From contig CM055830.1 of assembly GCA_029582265.1 (NCBI GenBank), forward strand, positions 24,288,163 through 24,352,162: DNA of 64,000 nucleotides. Direction: 5' to 3'. Below are positions 11,701 to 21,282 of the stretch, in pieces; the first letter of the stretch is position 1; every line of letters begins with the position of its first letter. The stretch is from Zoroaster sp. YZ-2022. Taxonomy: Eukaryota; Echinodermata; Asteroidea; Forcipulatida; Zoroasteridae. Below the pieces are notes generated by a model that was not told where the DNA came from, did not search any database, and saw only the letters and a list, made by a program, of their open reading frames with translations. A program made the translations under genes and the position numbers.

Positions 11701-14700
11701 CCTTGGGTACAAGAAATACTTGGGATTTATATAGACTCGGTCTAAACACTAGGTCCACACAAGTGATGTTCATGTAATATGTTTGAAATTTCATATTTAA
11801 TTTATTTCTAAGCTGCTCTGAGTGCATTATCTAATGTTGTACATATAGAATACCTTATACTCATCCATCCACACATGAGCTACTCTGAGTGCATTACGCA
11901 ATGTTGTATCTGCTCCTGATGGAGACCCATATGGGCGTCGTTTCCTAAACACATGACCAACCCTTGAACATGGTACAATCTCTAATGTACCTCCACACTG
12001 CCATATCTGTACATACCAAGTCAGACATTTTGGTTAATTAAGTATACTAGAAAGAGAAGCATATTAACATGTTGTCACAGCAATTTATTAATAATTGAGT
12101 GTCTCCCACCGATCCACTGTTGATGAAACGGGTAATGTTTTCATAACACACTCTGTTATTTTCATGTATTTTCACCTGAGATTTGTATTTTGCAAAAGAT
12201 AATTATTAATTGGGGAATGACTGGGAAACATAAATAAAACACTAGGCAAAAGCTAATGATATGATTATCACGACCAGATGAGAAGTGAAGAATAACCAAA
12301 TGGTATTACATTCCCCCATGTAATAGTGAATTAAACTGTTGGCAAACCTTGACACAGTAACATAAGCAACTGAGAAATTGCACCAAGAAAGCATACATGT
12401 ACCTTGTATGATGACAGTTTATACATTCTGATTGGTTGACAACTAGTCACATGGTTTTATCGGTCTTAAATGGTTGATTATCCTGGTCATTTATATATAG
12501 TTGTTTAAGACTGGTGGATGTTGTTTAAGACTGGTGGATGTTGTTTAAGACTGGTGGATGTTGTTTAAGACTGGTGGATGTTGTTTAAGACTGGTGGATG
12601 TTGTTTAAGACTGGTGGATGTTGTTTAAGACTGGTGGATGTTGTTTAAGACTGGTGGATGTTGTTTAAGACTGGTGGATGTTGTTTAAGACTGGTGGATG
12701 TTGTTTAAGACTGGTGGATGTTGTTTAAGACTGGTGGATGTTGTTTAAGACTGGTGGATGTTGTTTAATACTGGTGGGTGTTGTTTAAGACTGGTGGGTG
12801 TTGTTTAAGACTGTTATTTTAAGCGTGTTACATGCTAGCTTCTCATCTTGTTGGACTCACACGTGAATATTTTACCCATCGTGGGTGTACATGTGCTTAG
12901 TGTTCACACATGTACAAGCTCTTGTGCCCTCAGATGCACCGTTTTGTTTGTTTTTGCAACAAAAACAACTAAATTTTAATATAAAATAGGAGGGCATTTA
13001 TGAATTGGAATAAGAGCTTAAAAAGGGTCTTTACCACAAGATAAAGACCTCTGGGGTAGTGGACATGGACAATAAAGGACCCAGGCGAAGGTGATGTTTT
13101 TTACGATCCATAGCCATTATCTTTCGGGTCTTTATCCTGCAGTAAAGACCATGCGTCAAACTTTTAGTATTCCCTTAGTGATAACCTACCCAGATCCCTG
13201 TATGTTTGCTTATAACATGATTGTGCAGATATAAATGTATTTAAAGGCGATAAAGCCATCTTACCCTGAATGATATTTCCAGGTTTTCTCCACCCCATAC
13301 ATCCATTCCTTCATCATATGCACCCATTTCATGGAAATACAAGCGATCTATGGCAAACAATCCTCCAGCCATGGTAGGTGAACTGTGTGTCATTTAAATA
13401 ACACTCAATTGGTTTATAGTTACAAAAACAATAGACAGAAAAATGCACTTATTTGCTTTAGTTGTCACACACATTCATTTGCTTATGTTATTTGCTGATG
13501 TCCAATACCAATTTTTAGCTTATTAGTCTCGCTTTCCAGTTTGTTTTGTGATTGAACGTAATGGGTCTTGAGGGTGATACAAGAAGGACGCCAGACTGCA
13601 TATTTTTCGTAAACATTCGGTCCATGTTTTTCACGCATTAACGTTATTGTTAATGTTAGATGCGAGAGTCACATTTCTGCCATCGTATTCCAGTAAAATG
13701 CCCAAGGGAAAGTGTAAGTCAAATGCAGATGACACAGATCATCAAAGGAAGAGATTTTTCCTTAGAAATTGATGTGAAGTTTTACAAATTTTTGTTCTGT
13801 GTTGTGGCAATGCATGAATACACATGTACATTTCCAATATTTACAACTGTAATATACAGTGAGTTACTCATTATTGTAAATTTTGCACCAACATCTGCCA
13901 AATTTACATTATTATTCTTGCCTATTATAATATGAAAAATAAATACAATTGGATGTTTTTATTAATGGATTTAATTTTGTTTTTATTTTGTTCTTTGAAA
14001 TCATGCATTCAAATTACCCCTAACCAGTGCATCATACAAATGTACTATTTGCCCAAAACTCACAAAAAAGCATTAAAATTACCCAAACATTTGGTATTCA
14101 AAATGGCCCAAAAAATCAAAATAATGCCCAAATCATAAGCATTCAAATGGTACATGTATATAACTTACTCAGATATCTAGACAGATTTCACCAAATATTT
14201 TGCAAGATTTAACCCTTTCATTACCGATTTGTTTCAACAGGATGTCCCACTGGTTACTGAATTGTTTGCCCAGTCATGCATGAATTCACACATTATTGCA
14301 CAACAGTATGCATCCATTTACAGGCACTTTTTTCTAAACTTGTTTTTCATCATGAAGAATTTGTTGGAGAAAGACATATTCAATGAAATAATTGTTGCTT
14401 ACGCAATTCCCTTTCATATATGATACCAAAATCATTGGCATTGCATATAAAATGATCGGGTTATTTATTTTACTTCCCCTGACTTTGTTTCACAAACACA
14501 GAGAGCATTTTGTACACAAGTGTATGGCGTTCCATAGCACAAATGGCCATTGAAAGGATTGACTTGTATTATGTCTGATTTCTATAATAGCAACATGTAG
14601 GTTGGGTTATACCATTAGAAAGATAAGGAATCAGTCTTTCCAACCATATATAGCATGGGTACGGACTGCGAAGAAGGGAAAAAATACAGCTGTTTTAAAA

Positions 14701-17700
14701 GCTGGTCATGATACTCCCAATTAAGTGCTGTGTGTGTGGTGACCTTAGTTGACTAAAGTCGCCAATGGTAAGCAACAGGGGGTATGTGTGTTGTTGACTA
14801 AAGTCGCCAATGGTAGTGAAATGGTTAAACTTAGTCAAAAAAAAGCTAAAAACAGTGCCGAGTTTAAAGGGTTAATGTAATAGAAAAACAATACATCCTT
14901 CAAAATGTCTTTTTGCTCTGAATTTCAAACATGACTGGCTGATTGATGGCTTACCTGACTGGCTGATTGATGGCTTACCTAAATGGCTGATTGATGGCTA
15001 ACCTGACTGACTGATGGCTAACCCGAATAATTGATGGTTAACCCGAATGATTGATGGCTTACCCGACTGACTGATTGACGGTTTACCTGAATGGCTAATT
15101 GATGGCTTACCTGAATGGCTTGACATAATCCTCTTTGCCTTTGAGCAGACTGCTGTTCAGATTCTCCCATTTAAAATGCAAGCCCCAGTTGAATCCACCT
15201 TTGACCAATGGTGATGCTTGATAGGTAAATGTATCTGAGTTTATGATATCAATGATAGGACATACCACTGTATGTCTGTCATTGTGAATACGAACAAGAA
15301 GAGGTTCTAACCATTTCTCATTTACCTTCATCCAGAGAAAAGAGACAAATACAATTAAAACCCTTATTGCACAGTTTCAATGGATATTTAGAAATGTTGT
15401 TTTAAGAGGAGATACCAAAGATGATGATTTAACATATCAAACTGACCAAACAATATCTGATGATGAAAGAATTTAGGCTTTGCATGGTAAAGTATTGCTA
15501 TTGGTACAGTGTGCAGTAATACCATGTGGGTTAAATGTCAATTTCTGCTAAATGAGTTTGTAGTTATGTAATAAGAACCATATAGGTCTTAACTGTTTTG
15601 ACTAGCCTGCTCTAATTGCCATCAGGAGGTAGTCTCTTCTAGGTACATGTATATATTTACATATTTAGTAAATAAAGCTGCATACATACAAACACCTCTT
15701 AATTTGTTTGGATTTGTTTTGTAAAGGCTAAATAAATCTGACAAATGTCTTGATTGTGACAGTGTTCTCTTCACCAAATGTTTCAAGTACTTTTACCAGA
15801 TTATTGCAGCCTTGAGGATCTCATCCGGACTACCCCTAATTTGAAGTCAACCAACAAGGTATATACATGAGTGTTACATACCCTATGTGGACCTGAGAAC
15901 AAAAAAAGTCCACCCCATGCAGGTTCTCGAGACTTATGTGAAATTACATACGTCCACACAAGGTTTTCATGAATTAGAAAATCTAAATTTTCTCAAAACT
16001 ATGCATTTTAGTATACTGTTGCAAATTGAAGAATATGTTTTTCTTAACTACACGAGAACAAAAGAATGTCCACAGGGTATGTAATAACACAAACATGGGT
16101 GTACTTACCTCACAATGACTATCAAGAAACATAAGTACATCTCCAGTAGCTGCTCGTGCTCCTATGGTACGTGCCCTGATAAGCCCTTCTCTCTGTCTAT
16201 TGTGTAGTACTCTCACCAATGGAGACAGATGTGAAGACACATAATCATCTAGCTCAGATTTTAAATGATCTGAAAACAAATGTCCTGCATTAGATTAGTT
16301 TAATTAAGAGCCAGTGTTTTTATCTTCATAATTTACAATCAATGGAGGGTAACAAAAGCTAACTTGATGTTAAGTTGGTGTAGGTACCAATCTTCCTACA
16401 ACAATATTTTGTCTGAATTTATCTCATTTCAGATAAAAACACCAACAAATTCACATTTTCAAAAAGTTGCTAGAGTGCAATTGTTTGCATACAATTGTTT
16501 TTTTGTTATTAAGAATTCATTCTGCTTTTCACACTTTTCTCATGACTTAGATTTACATGTAACACTATGCTGAAACTTTCATAGGTTGATTGATTAATGT
16601 GTAGCTTAATCCGGCGACCACTGTTTTCCGCCATTACTGTGGTGGCACAACACTGCGCGTCACACGCAATCTTAAATATACAGTACGCTAGAGTTTCATC
16701 AATAGAGTGCTCAGATTGGTTGAAGAAGCACTGGACTGCGTAGAAAAGAAATGCTTGATGCAGAGTGTTGGTACCTCCGCAGTTATGTTGGCACTCGGTT
16801 AAATAATAATAATAATAATAATGTGTGGACTTATATAGTGCACGTATCCACCAACTAAGTGGTGCTCAAGGCGCATTCTTTTTTACGTGCATTACACAAC
16901 ACACGGGACCTACGGCTTTACGTCCCATCCGAAGGACGAAGCAATTATGGTTAAGTACCTTGCTCAAGGACACAAGTGTCACGACCGGGGCTCGAACCCA
17001 CACCCTGCTGCTGGCAACACCAGAACTTGAGTTCGGTGCGCTAGACCGCTCGGCCACGACACTCCAAATGGTCGATGGATTAGTCTATATGGGTTATTCC
17101 ACCAGCTTGGGGCAAACTTTGTGTCCTTGATACATATGTAACAATGATTGCACATTATGAGTGCACATTCTTGGGTCATTCCACCAGGTTGGGGCAAGCT
17201 TTTTGACATGTCCTTATTACATAGGTACATGTACCATTTATTATCCTTATTATGAGTGCACATTCTTGTGTCATTCCACCAGGTTGGGGCAAGTAAAACT
17301 TGTAGCTTTGCATGGTGAAGAGGATAAGTAAGACTAATTGCGGTGACACCATGTGAAATTCTCAATTGGGTAGTAATTAGTTCTGAAAAGTACTGGAGGT
17401 TACAACTTGACGTTTTGATCAGTATGCTCTGATCGTCCTGAGAAGACATACTCATAGAAGCAGTTTTGCCAACATTACTATTGTTGTATCTTCCCTTTAT
17501 TCAAATAGATGTAATCATAGTTACAGTGTATGTGTATTCCACACGTAGGTGAAGATGATGCAATTAAAAATAAACTAGTTTCTCACCAAAATCACTGAAA
17601 TCATCCAACAGTATGATTTCATGAATGAGATTCCTTGGTGTTCTGTCAAGTACACTATACACAGTGCGTATCAATGTAGACCAGGCTTCATTGTAGAAAC

Positions 17701-18587
17701 AAATGATGACACTTACTCTAGGTAGATCACTGGAGTAAACCTTGTATTTACATCTACAGATGAAGGAATATACAAACATCACAGTCCTAATTATCCATCA
17801 TAATCAAACCAGACTAATCAGGGAAATAAAAAGGAAGTTAATCCAAATTCACCCATTAATACCTTTTTGATGTTTAAATCAAAAAGTTCAAATGATCTGA
17901 AATGTTATAAATATGTTTGTATTTGTGTGTATGTAGGACTCAATCTAATGCACCAAAATTTCAGTTAAATTTCAACTTCAAAAATACAATATGGATATGA
18001 ACAAATACTTGCAATAACAACTTGTGTGAGGTTTTCAATATTGTAAAGGAACGTGTGTACACTGAACAAATAACACATTCATCATATTAATTCACAATAC
18101 TTATTTATACAAAACAGGTAAAACCTTAATGATTTCAGTATCACCAAGGTAACAATACTTACAATGGATTACGAGTGTCAGTTACATTATGATGATATCC
18201 AATTCTTGTACTGACAAGCTCATTAAATGCATGTCTTCTGAATCCTTCATCTCGTAATATTCTATCTTCATCTGTTTTTATTATCCCTAAGTCACTTATA
18301 TCACCTTCTTTTAGGTTTACATGTATCTGGTGTTGGTCATGGTTATTGTTAATAAAACCATCATGTATGGCATCATTTTTTGGTGGGCCTTCATCTAGCA
18401 GTAATTGAGCATCTACAAGTTCATCATGATGGTTGACAACTAATCGATGCGGAGAACGTTTGTCACCTTGCACAGCATCATGTTCACGTCGACTTACTTC
18501 AACTAAAAACATATAAATGATGATGGCCCATGTGATAGAAGATACAATGATTCCATAGCAGAAACAACGCAGACGTAAGCTAGCCAT
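2768..18587 (-). CDS. GALNT11: Polypeptide N-acetylgalactosaminyltransferase 11-like, complete, 10 coding exons
   Basis: Transfers GalNAc from UDP-GalNAc to Ser/Thr of proteins in the Golgi, starting mucin-type O-glycans; the vertebrate orthologue is known for glycosylating Notch1. I joined ten exons on the minus strand: 18163-18587, 17587-17753, 16109-16269, 15111-15325, 13265-13382, 11854-12006, 11412-11624, 5121-5225, 4012-4155, 2768-2899. All have GT-AG borders and compatible phases, giving 610 aa, close to the roughly 608 aa of human GALNT11. Domains: cytoplasmic tail and signal anchor (about aa 8-29, after a CFCYG motif shared with GALNT11), stem, GT-A domain with EIILLDD (around aa 187) and metal-binding DSHCE (247-251), Gal/GalNAc-T motif [11 protein letters not shown] (352-362), ricin lectin domain (about 480-610) with CLD and QxW-like repeats. 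The start ATG at 18585-18587 has A at -3 and G at +4. No frame breaks are seen, so it should be functional. Confidence 0.95.
3661..3866. repeat. 16-bp tandem array, about 13 copies
   Basis: Unit ATTGTCTTGGGCATTA. The first five copies read CATTA at the end, the later ones CATGA, a block-wise switch of one base that marks two rounds of expansion. Lies in GALNT11 intron 9. Confidence 0.9.
4012..4155 (-). CDS. GALNT11: GALNT11 exon 9 (lectin, second repeat)
   Basis: Forty-eight codons, aa 520-567: [20 protein letters not shown] then [20 protein letters not shown] and [11 protein letters not shown] and QVW are the classic lectin-repeat residues. Acceptor TTCTACAG, donor GTCAGT. Confidence 0.95.
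4573..4900. mobile_element. MITE with GGCAAAAAAAGTCTC ends
   Basis: Left end GGCCAAAAATAAAGTCTCTG, right end CCAGACACTTTTTTTTGCC are inverted copies. The interior (ATCGTTTCATAGC, GTGAAAAAGTCGTTTAAAAC) is shared with the copy at 54031-54316 and in reverse with 58115-58300. Confidence 0.6.
5121..5225 (-). CDS. GALNT11: GALNT11 exon 8 (ricin-type lectin, first repeat)
   Basis: Thirty-five codons, aa 485-519: [20 protein letters not shown] then [15 protein letters not shown], aligning with the alpha repeat of the GALNT11 lectin domain. Acceptor GATTTGCAG, donor GTCAGT. The intron to exon 7 is about 6.2 kb and holds the DIRS and palindrome elements. Confidence 0.92.
5944..6802. mobile_element. 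hAT-like element with 8-bp target duplication, split by a palindrome
   Basis: Ends TAAGGCTGT (5944-5952) and ACAGCCTTA (6794-6802) are inverted; flanks are ATTAAAAC (5936-5943) and TTTAAAAC (6803-6810), an 8-bp duplication with one difference, typical for hAT. The inside includes GGGTATCC-type palindromes and a second, inserted structure (6047-6516). Confidence 0.65.
6047..6516. repeat. Giant inverted repeat, arms about 198 bp
   Basis: Bases 6072-6269 are repeated in reverse complement at 6319-6516 almost without change. The 49-bp loop (6270-6318) holds a second copy of the 38-bp arm tip ATATGGTTCAGGGAGAACCA. Each arm is one copy of the module also seen at 61804-62042 and, diverged, in the tail of the Penelope-like element. 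Confidence 0.9.
7401..8574 (+). pseudogene. DIRS gag-like region
   Basis: Begins at ATG 7401 ([20 protein letters not shown]), continues with a frameshift near 7615 into NKLMQ, then resumes after 8186 as [20 protein letters not shown], a basic RKRRGKG stretch and a CCHC zinc knuckle [14 protein letters not shown] (about 8458-8499). The part between 7772 (CAG/GTTAGT) and 8186 (TTATTAG) looks like an intron, although the phases differ by one base. Confidence 0.6.
8600..8720 (+). mobile_element. 5'-truncated SINE tail with (ATT)n
   Basis: ATGCGCCTTGAGCACC, GGATACGTGCGCTATATAAG and a long ATT run: the 3' tail of the SINE that is complete at 31963-32501. It sits in the gap between gag and RT of the DIRS element. 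Confidence 0.7.
8842..9720 (+). pseudogene. DIRS reverse transcriptase region
   Basis: Three overlapping frames give a coherent [93 protein letters not shown] is the catalytic motif. A short duplication of ATGGACTAT near 8895 and a frameshift near 9240 and 9540 break the frame. A good splice acceptor (TTTATGCAG at 8841) precedes it. Confidence 0.75.
9790..9850 (+). mobile_element. SINE tail fragment
   Basis: TGCGCCTTGAGCGCCCAGCA then GGGTGGATACGTGTGCGCTA, a diverged copy of the SINE tail, between RT and recombinase of the DIRS element. Confidence 0.55.
9872..10741 (+). pseudogene. DIRS tyrosine recombinase
   Basis: N-terminal SAM-like part ([35 protein letters not shown]), then after a frameshift near 10250 [17 protein letters not shown] with the first catalytic Arg, a stop within KS-TD at about 10342, and an intact C-terminus with HSLRAGG (H-x-x-R, near 10598), KKHGRW and the nucleophile Tyr in GYVKDS (near 10702). 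Inactive because of frame breaks. Confidence 0.75.
10742..11411. other. GALNT11 intron 7, no feature recognised
   Basis: AT-rich sequence between the DIRS element and exon 7. Nothing coding or repeated within the window was seen. Confidence 0.4.
11412..11624 (-). CDS. GALNT11: GALNT11 exon 7
   Basis: Codes for aa 414-484: [47 protein letters not shown], then the linker to the lectin domain ending KGL. The acceptor is preceded by a long T-run ending ACACAG; donor GTAGGT. Confidence 0.95.
11854..12006 (-). CDS. GALNT11: GALNT11 exon 6
   Basis: Codes for aa 363-413: [47 protein letters not shown], the C-terminal part of the catalytic domain. Acceptor GTACAG, donor GTATTC, phase 0 at both ends. 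Confidence 0.95.
12501..12813. repeat. 20-bp tandem array, about 15.6 copies
   Basis: Unit TTGTTTAAGACTGGTGGATG. The first twelve or so copies are identical; variants (AATACTGG, GGTGGGTG) occur only at the right end. In GALNT11 intron 5. Confidence 0.95.
12990..13180. repeat. MITE-like repeat with paired GGTCTTTA boxes
   Basis: GGGTCTTTACCACAAGATAA and, inverted, GGGTCTTTATCCTGCAGTAA followed by AGACC; outer ends GGAATAAGAGCTT and AAACTTTTAGTATTCCC are also inverted. A half copy is at about 3450-3510 and another at 228-370. Confidence 0.5.
13265..13382 (-). CDS. GALNT11: GALNT11 exon 5
   Basis: Codes for aa 323-362: [20 protein letters not shown] and the Gal/GalNAc-transferase motif [13 protein letters not shown]. 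Acceptor CACACAG, donor GTAAGA; joins exon 4 by completing an AGT serine codon. Confidence 0.95.
14936..15110 (-). repeat. 24/20-bp tandem repeats, each with a splice-donor sequence
   Basis: On the minus strand the unit reads like CATCAATCAGCCATTCAGGT followed by AAGC. Eight donor-like CAG/GT or CGG/GT sites lie at spacing 24, 24, 20, 20, 20, 24, 24 bp, the first being the real donor of GALNT11 exon 4. Confidence 0.85.
15111..15325 (-). CDS. GALNT11: GALNT11 exon 4
   Basis: Codes for aa 252-323: [46 protein letters not shown]. The acceptor is GATGAAG before GTAAATGAG. The donor GTAAGC at 15105-15110 is the first of a series of tandemly repeated donor-like sites (14950-15110). Ends in phase 2. 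Confidence 0.95.
15472..15600 (+). repeat. Diverged copy of the CATGGTG/CACCATG module
   Basis: GGCTTTGCATGGTA (to 15489) and TACCATGTG (from 15530) match the module at 6047 and 61804, with the outer stem changed to CATGGTA/TACCATG on both sides. Confidence 0.5.
16109..16269 (-). CDS. GALNT11: GALNT11 exon 3
   Basis: Codes for aa 198-251: [37 protein letters not shown] and ends with the DSHCE that carries the DxH metal ligands. Acceptor TTGTTTTCAG, donor GTAAGT. Confidence 0.95.
16803..17062 (-). mobile_element. tRNA-derived SINE, short subtype
   Basis: On the minus strand: tRNA-Leu-like head with A box TGGCCGAGCGG and B box GGTTCGAGCCC, a core CCTTGAGCAAGGTACTTAAC, then GGGACGTAAAGCCGTAGG, the tail GCGCCTTGAGC...CGCTATATAAG and (ATT)n. 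In GALNT11 intron 2. Confidence 0.85.
17090..17290. repeat. Three degenerate tandem copies of about 80-95 bp
   Basis: Each copy contains ATTCCACCAGNTTGGGGCAA followed by a TGTCCTT-ATACAT-type stretch and GAGTGCACATTCTTG. No coding potential. Confidence 0.65.
17300..17500 (-). mobile_element. Penelope-like element tail fragment
   Basis: Matches the 3' tail of the Penelope-like element at 45325-45475 (TTTGCATGGTG, CGGTGACACCATGTG, GATCAGTATGCTCTGATC). Translated on the minus strand it retains DDQSIL-KTSS, the end of that element's reading frame. Confidence 0.6.
17587..17753 (-). CDS. GALNT11: GALNT11 exon 2
   Basis: Codes for aa 142-198, beginning at [11 protein letters not shown] and including [19 protein letters not shown], the nucleotide-binding beginning of the GT-A fold, and EIILLDD. 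Acceptor CATCTGTAG, donor GTGAGA. The third position of the usual DD-D/F-S run is Phe (DDFSDF) where the human enzyme has Asp. Confidence 0.95.
18163..18587 (-). CDS. GALNT11: GALNT11 exon 1 (coding part)
   Basis: Codes for aa 1-142: short cytoplasmic end, hydrophobic anchor ([20 protein letters not shown]), polar stem, and the conserved pre-catalytic stretch [19 protein letters not shown] then DTRNPL. The donor GTAAGT follows directly below 18163; the exon ends in phase 2. An in-frame stretch continues upstream to 18626 without an ATG, so the Met at 18587 is preferred. Confidence 0.93.
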
Positions 18588-18734
18588 CTTGCAGATCCCA
18601 CATGCCGTATTACACCACTGTGGCAAAGCTTACATGTTAAGTTGCACAGCTGAATGAAGTTGTCCACATGCTGTTCAAAATGAATAAATAAATCACTTTA
18701 TTAAAAACCTATGAATTCCCATGTACAGATACAT

Positions 18735-18980
18735 TCCTTCTAAAAAATCCTCCGCTTCAGAAAATAGCAGGATCCTATTATAGTTGTCACTGCGCATATT
18801 CAATGACCGTGTTGGTCACTAAGGGGGAGTTGACAAGATCAAACTGACATGAATGATGAAGTCATCGTATACCAAAAATGCCTGATTTTTCATGAAATAA
18901 ATATGCTGGAATAATTTTAAGTATGTCAATTATCATCCGTACATTCTCCACCTTACTAGGTAGGTACAGATTACATTAAG
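18735..18980. repeat. Dispersed repeat, pair with 25103-25342
   Basis: Shares about 240 bp (CCTTCTAAAAAATCCTCC, CAATGACCGTGTTGGTCACT, GGGGGAGTTGACAAGATCA, CCAAAAATGCCTGATTTTTC) in the same orientation with the second copy, with few differences. No frame. Confidence 0.85.
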
Positions 18981-19059
18981 GTACAGCGTAGGTAAAATTA
19001 CAGAAACATTTTGCCAAATACACCTTTCAGCATCTTAGGAAGCACGCAAGTAACACTCT

Positions 19060-19520
19060 TAGCTAAATTATTAGTGACCATGTATGAGGGCCAAGGACTA
19101 TTGGACAGATTTCTCATCTTAATTCAAGAGTGATTCCACCCAACCCCTGATGAAAGAGAACATGCCCAAAACTACATTGAGGCTCAGAAGATCACCTCTT
19201 TCAATGATTTCATCTCAGCCCTATATGATCTGCACATCGTGCCTACAAGGTACAGCTTCGACGCACAGGCCAAGGTACTCCTGAAAAAACACGAGACAGA
19301 CTTTGTAACCAACTTAAACAATGCCATTACATTGGTTGTATTCCACCAAAATCCAAGACGATAGATACAGTCCAACGAATCTCACTGGCACTCCACGTCA
19401 TCGACCATCTCCTCCCACAACTCATCACCGGTGAAAACCCCACAGCGCCTCTGCAGCAGATCACAAAAGACACTCTCGCTAAAGCCTTCACCCTGATGGA
19501 CTACTGTGACATGTAGAAGA
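19060..19520 (+). pseudogene. Unrecognised coding relic, two frames
   Basis: Coding-like composition stands out from the AT-rich surroundings. Frame 1 gives REHAQNYIEAQKITSFNDFI then SALYDLHIVPTRYSFDAQAK and VLLKKHETDFVTNLNNAIT; after a shift near 19340 another frame gives IPPKSKTIDTVQRISLALHV then IDHLLPQLITGENPTAPLQQ and DTLAKAFTLMDYCDM, ending at a stop. I do not recognise the family; a gene fragment of an unidentified mobile element is the likeliest origin. Confidence 0.4.
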
Positions 19521-20389
19521 ACATGCTCTTAGAGGCAAGTTCCATAATATTTCATTTCCATTAGTGCAACTTTTTTAATTTTTTTTTCCTGATTTTGGAA
19601 TTAAATACTTCTCCACTTCTCTTTCAGCTTACACCTACATGTACAACAAATATAAATTTAGCGTTTCCACCCGTACTACTTTTTAAAGCCGCTTTTTTAT
19701 TTCCATTACTTCAAGTACATTCAACCTGTCTGTTAATTCATCTTTACAATCCATGCACCATTATTTTGATGAATCCATTCCATTTACTTATGAAAACTAA
19801 ATTTCAGATCTGTGTGACTTTCAATCACACTTTACACTATTTGTCCCTCCCGGTCCTAACTAAAAAGGCGAAAACCAACGACAACACATTCTAAATTCAC
19901 TCAAAATGCAACAATAAAGCTATAAATATATTGCAGGGGCATATGTAAATGGTTTAAATTTGTATTTTTTTTTTTTGGAAAATGTTGTTTTATAAGAAAA
20001 GAATAGTATTGGCCGCCACGTTGCTTGTGCAACGTAAAAGGACTACATGTATACCAACTTTAAAAAATATATTTTTTAAAATAAAATTATTGACAAACAA
20101 ACGAACAAAAACGTGAGACGCATTAAAATTATATATATATGTTTCCTTTTTGAAACATCCATTTATTCAATCTATAACTCACGATTTTCAAAATAAACAT
20201 TCTATAGGAAAAGATGTGTGCTGCAGGACAGACACAGCCAACTACCCATGACATCAAGAAAGCTATATGCCTTTTCCCGGGGCCCATCATGTCTGTGAAG
20301 GCATTTCGACTGTTCACCCCCAGATTTGTTTGTCGAGCTACTCCGGAGATCAAATCAAACATGAAATACATCGCAACCCTTGGTCATGT

Positions 20390-20525
20390 CGTGACAGTAA
20401 AGGTGCCCAGGTGCCGTTAGACTTGATTTCATGTCTGAGATCGCGGTTATTTTTGTCTGCATCAGCCACGCAAAATGCCATTTACCCCTACTATCACAGC
20501 CCTAACTCGCGATCTCAGACTTGAC
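20390..20525. repeat. Short inverted repeat
   Basis: GTCTGAGATCGCGGTTA (20434-20450) pairs with TAACTCGCGATCTCAGAC (20504-20521) around a 53-bp loop. Between 19530 and 21000 nothing else was recognised. Confidence 0.5.
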
Positions 20526-21024
20526 CCTCTTGTGTTTGTGGGATATTCATGTATTCATAGCTAAAATTTACATAATAATACAGATGCTAGAGAGATGGCC
20601 AATCAGGAGGCCACAAAAACCTTGTAGGCCGCGTCTATTACTAACAGGTTACACTCGCTTAAAATTCTTTCTGTAATATTCATTCGATATTAAATTTGTA
20701 TAGTGCTTGGTACGTAAATAGTATTTGAAATGATAGGTAAATTTAATGAGATCTTAGAGTTGTAAAAAGCACAAAATAAAATACATAATTCCTTCTCTAC
20801 AAAAAACGTCTTACATGTACCTACATTTTAAATGGAATCGTTGAGTACATCTCCTCCAACTGCATGTAGAAGTTTAGTTTGAATATTCACGTTATGGAAG
20901 GCTTTCCGACCAATCAGATTGTTCCGTCCACTTTTAGACTAATTCGCAATAAGGTGTGTACAAACCGACGAACAACATTCCCAAGTATGTGATCAAAGGT
21001 TAATACACAAGAGGGCGCTATTTA

Positions 21025-21282
21025 ATGCGATACTGCAGAGCCGTATTGGCTTCAGGCAGACATAAAACCACGATCACAGACTTGGAACCAAGTCTAAGGT
21101 GCCGTCAGACACCCATATTTGTGAAATTTAACCCAACACGCGTCAAATGGGATGACGACACCCTTGTGCCCAGAACAAACTTTGAAGAGAAATACAACCA
21201 GCCCATCCACAACACCATTTTGGAGTCAGTGAAAGCCCATCTCATTCAACACAATTACATCAAGCGTCCCAACGAACATTGA
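21025..21282 (+). pseudogene. Unrecognised 85-codon reading frame
   Basis: Reads FVKFNPTRVKWDDDTLVPRT then NFEEKYNQPIHNTILESVKA and HLIQHNYIKRPNEH to a stop. Base composition is higher in GC than the flanks and similar to 19060-19520, so both may be pieces of one degenerate element. Function unknown. Confidence 0.35.

Noticed and set aside
12501..12813. CRISPR-like regular repeats
   Set aside because: Direct tandem units without spacers in a eukaryotic intron; the same holds for all other arrays here.
16825..17130. 101-codon frame and its antisense partners
   Set aside because: Translation of the SINE; similar frames appear over the SINE at 31963-32280.
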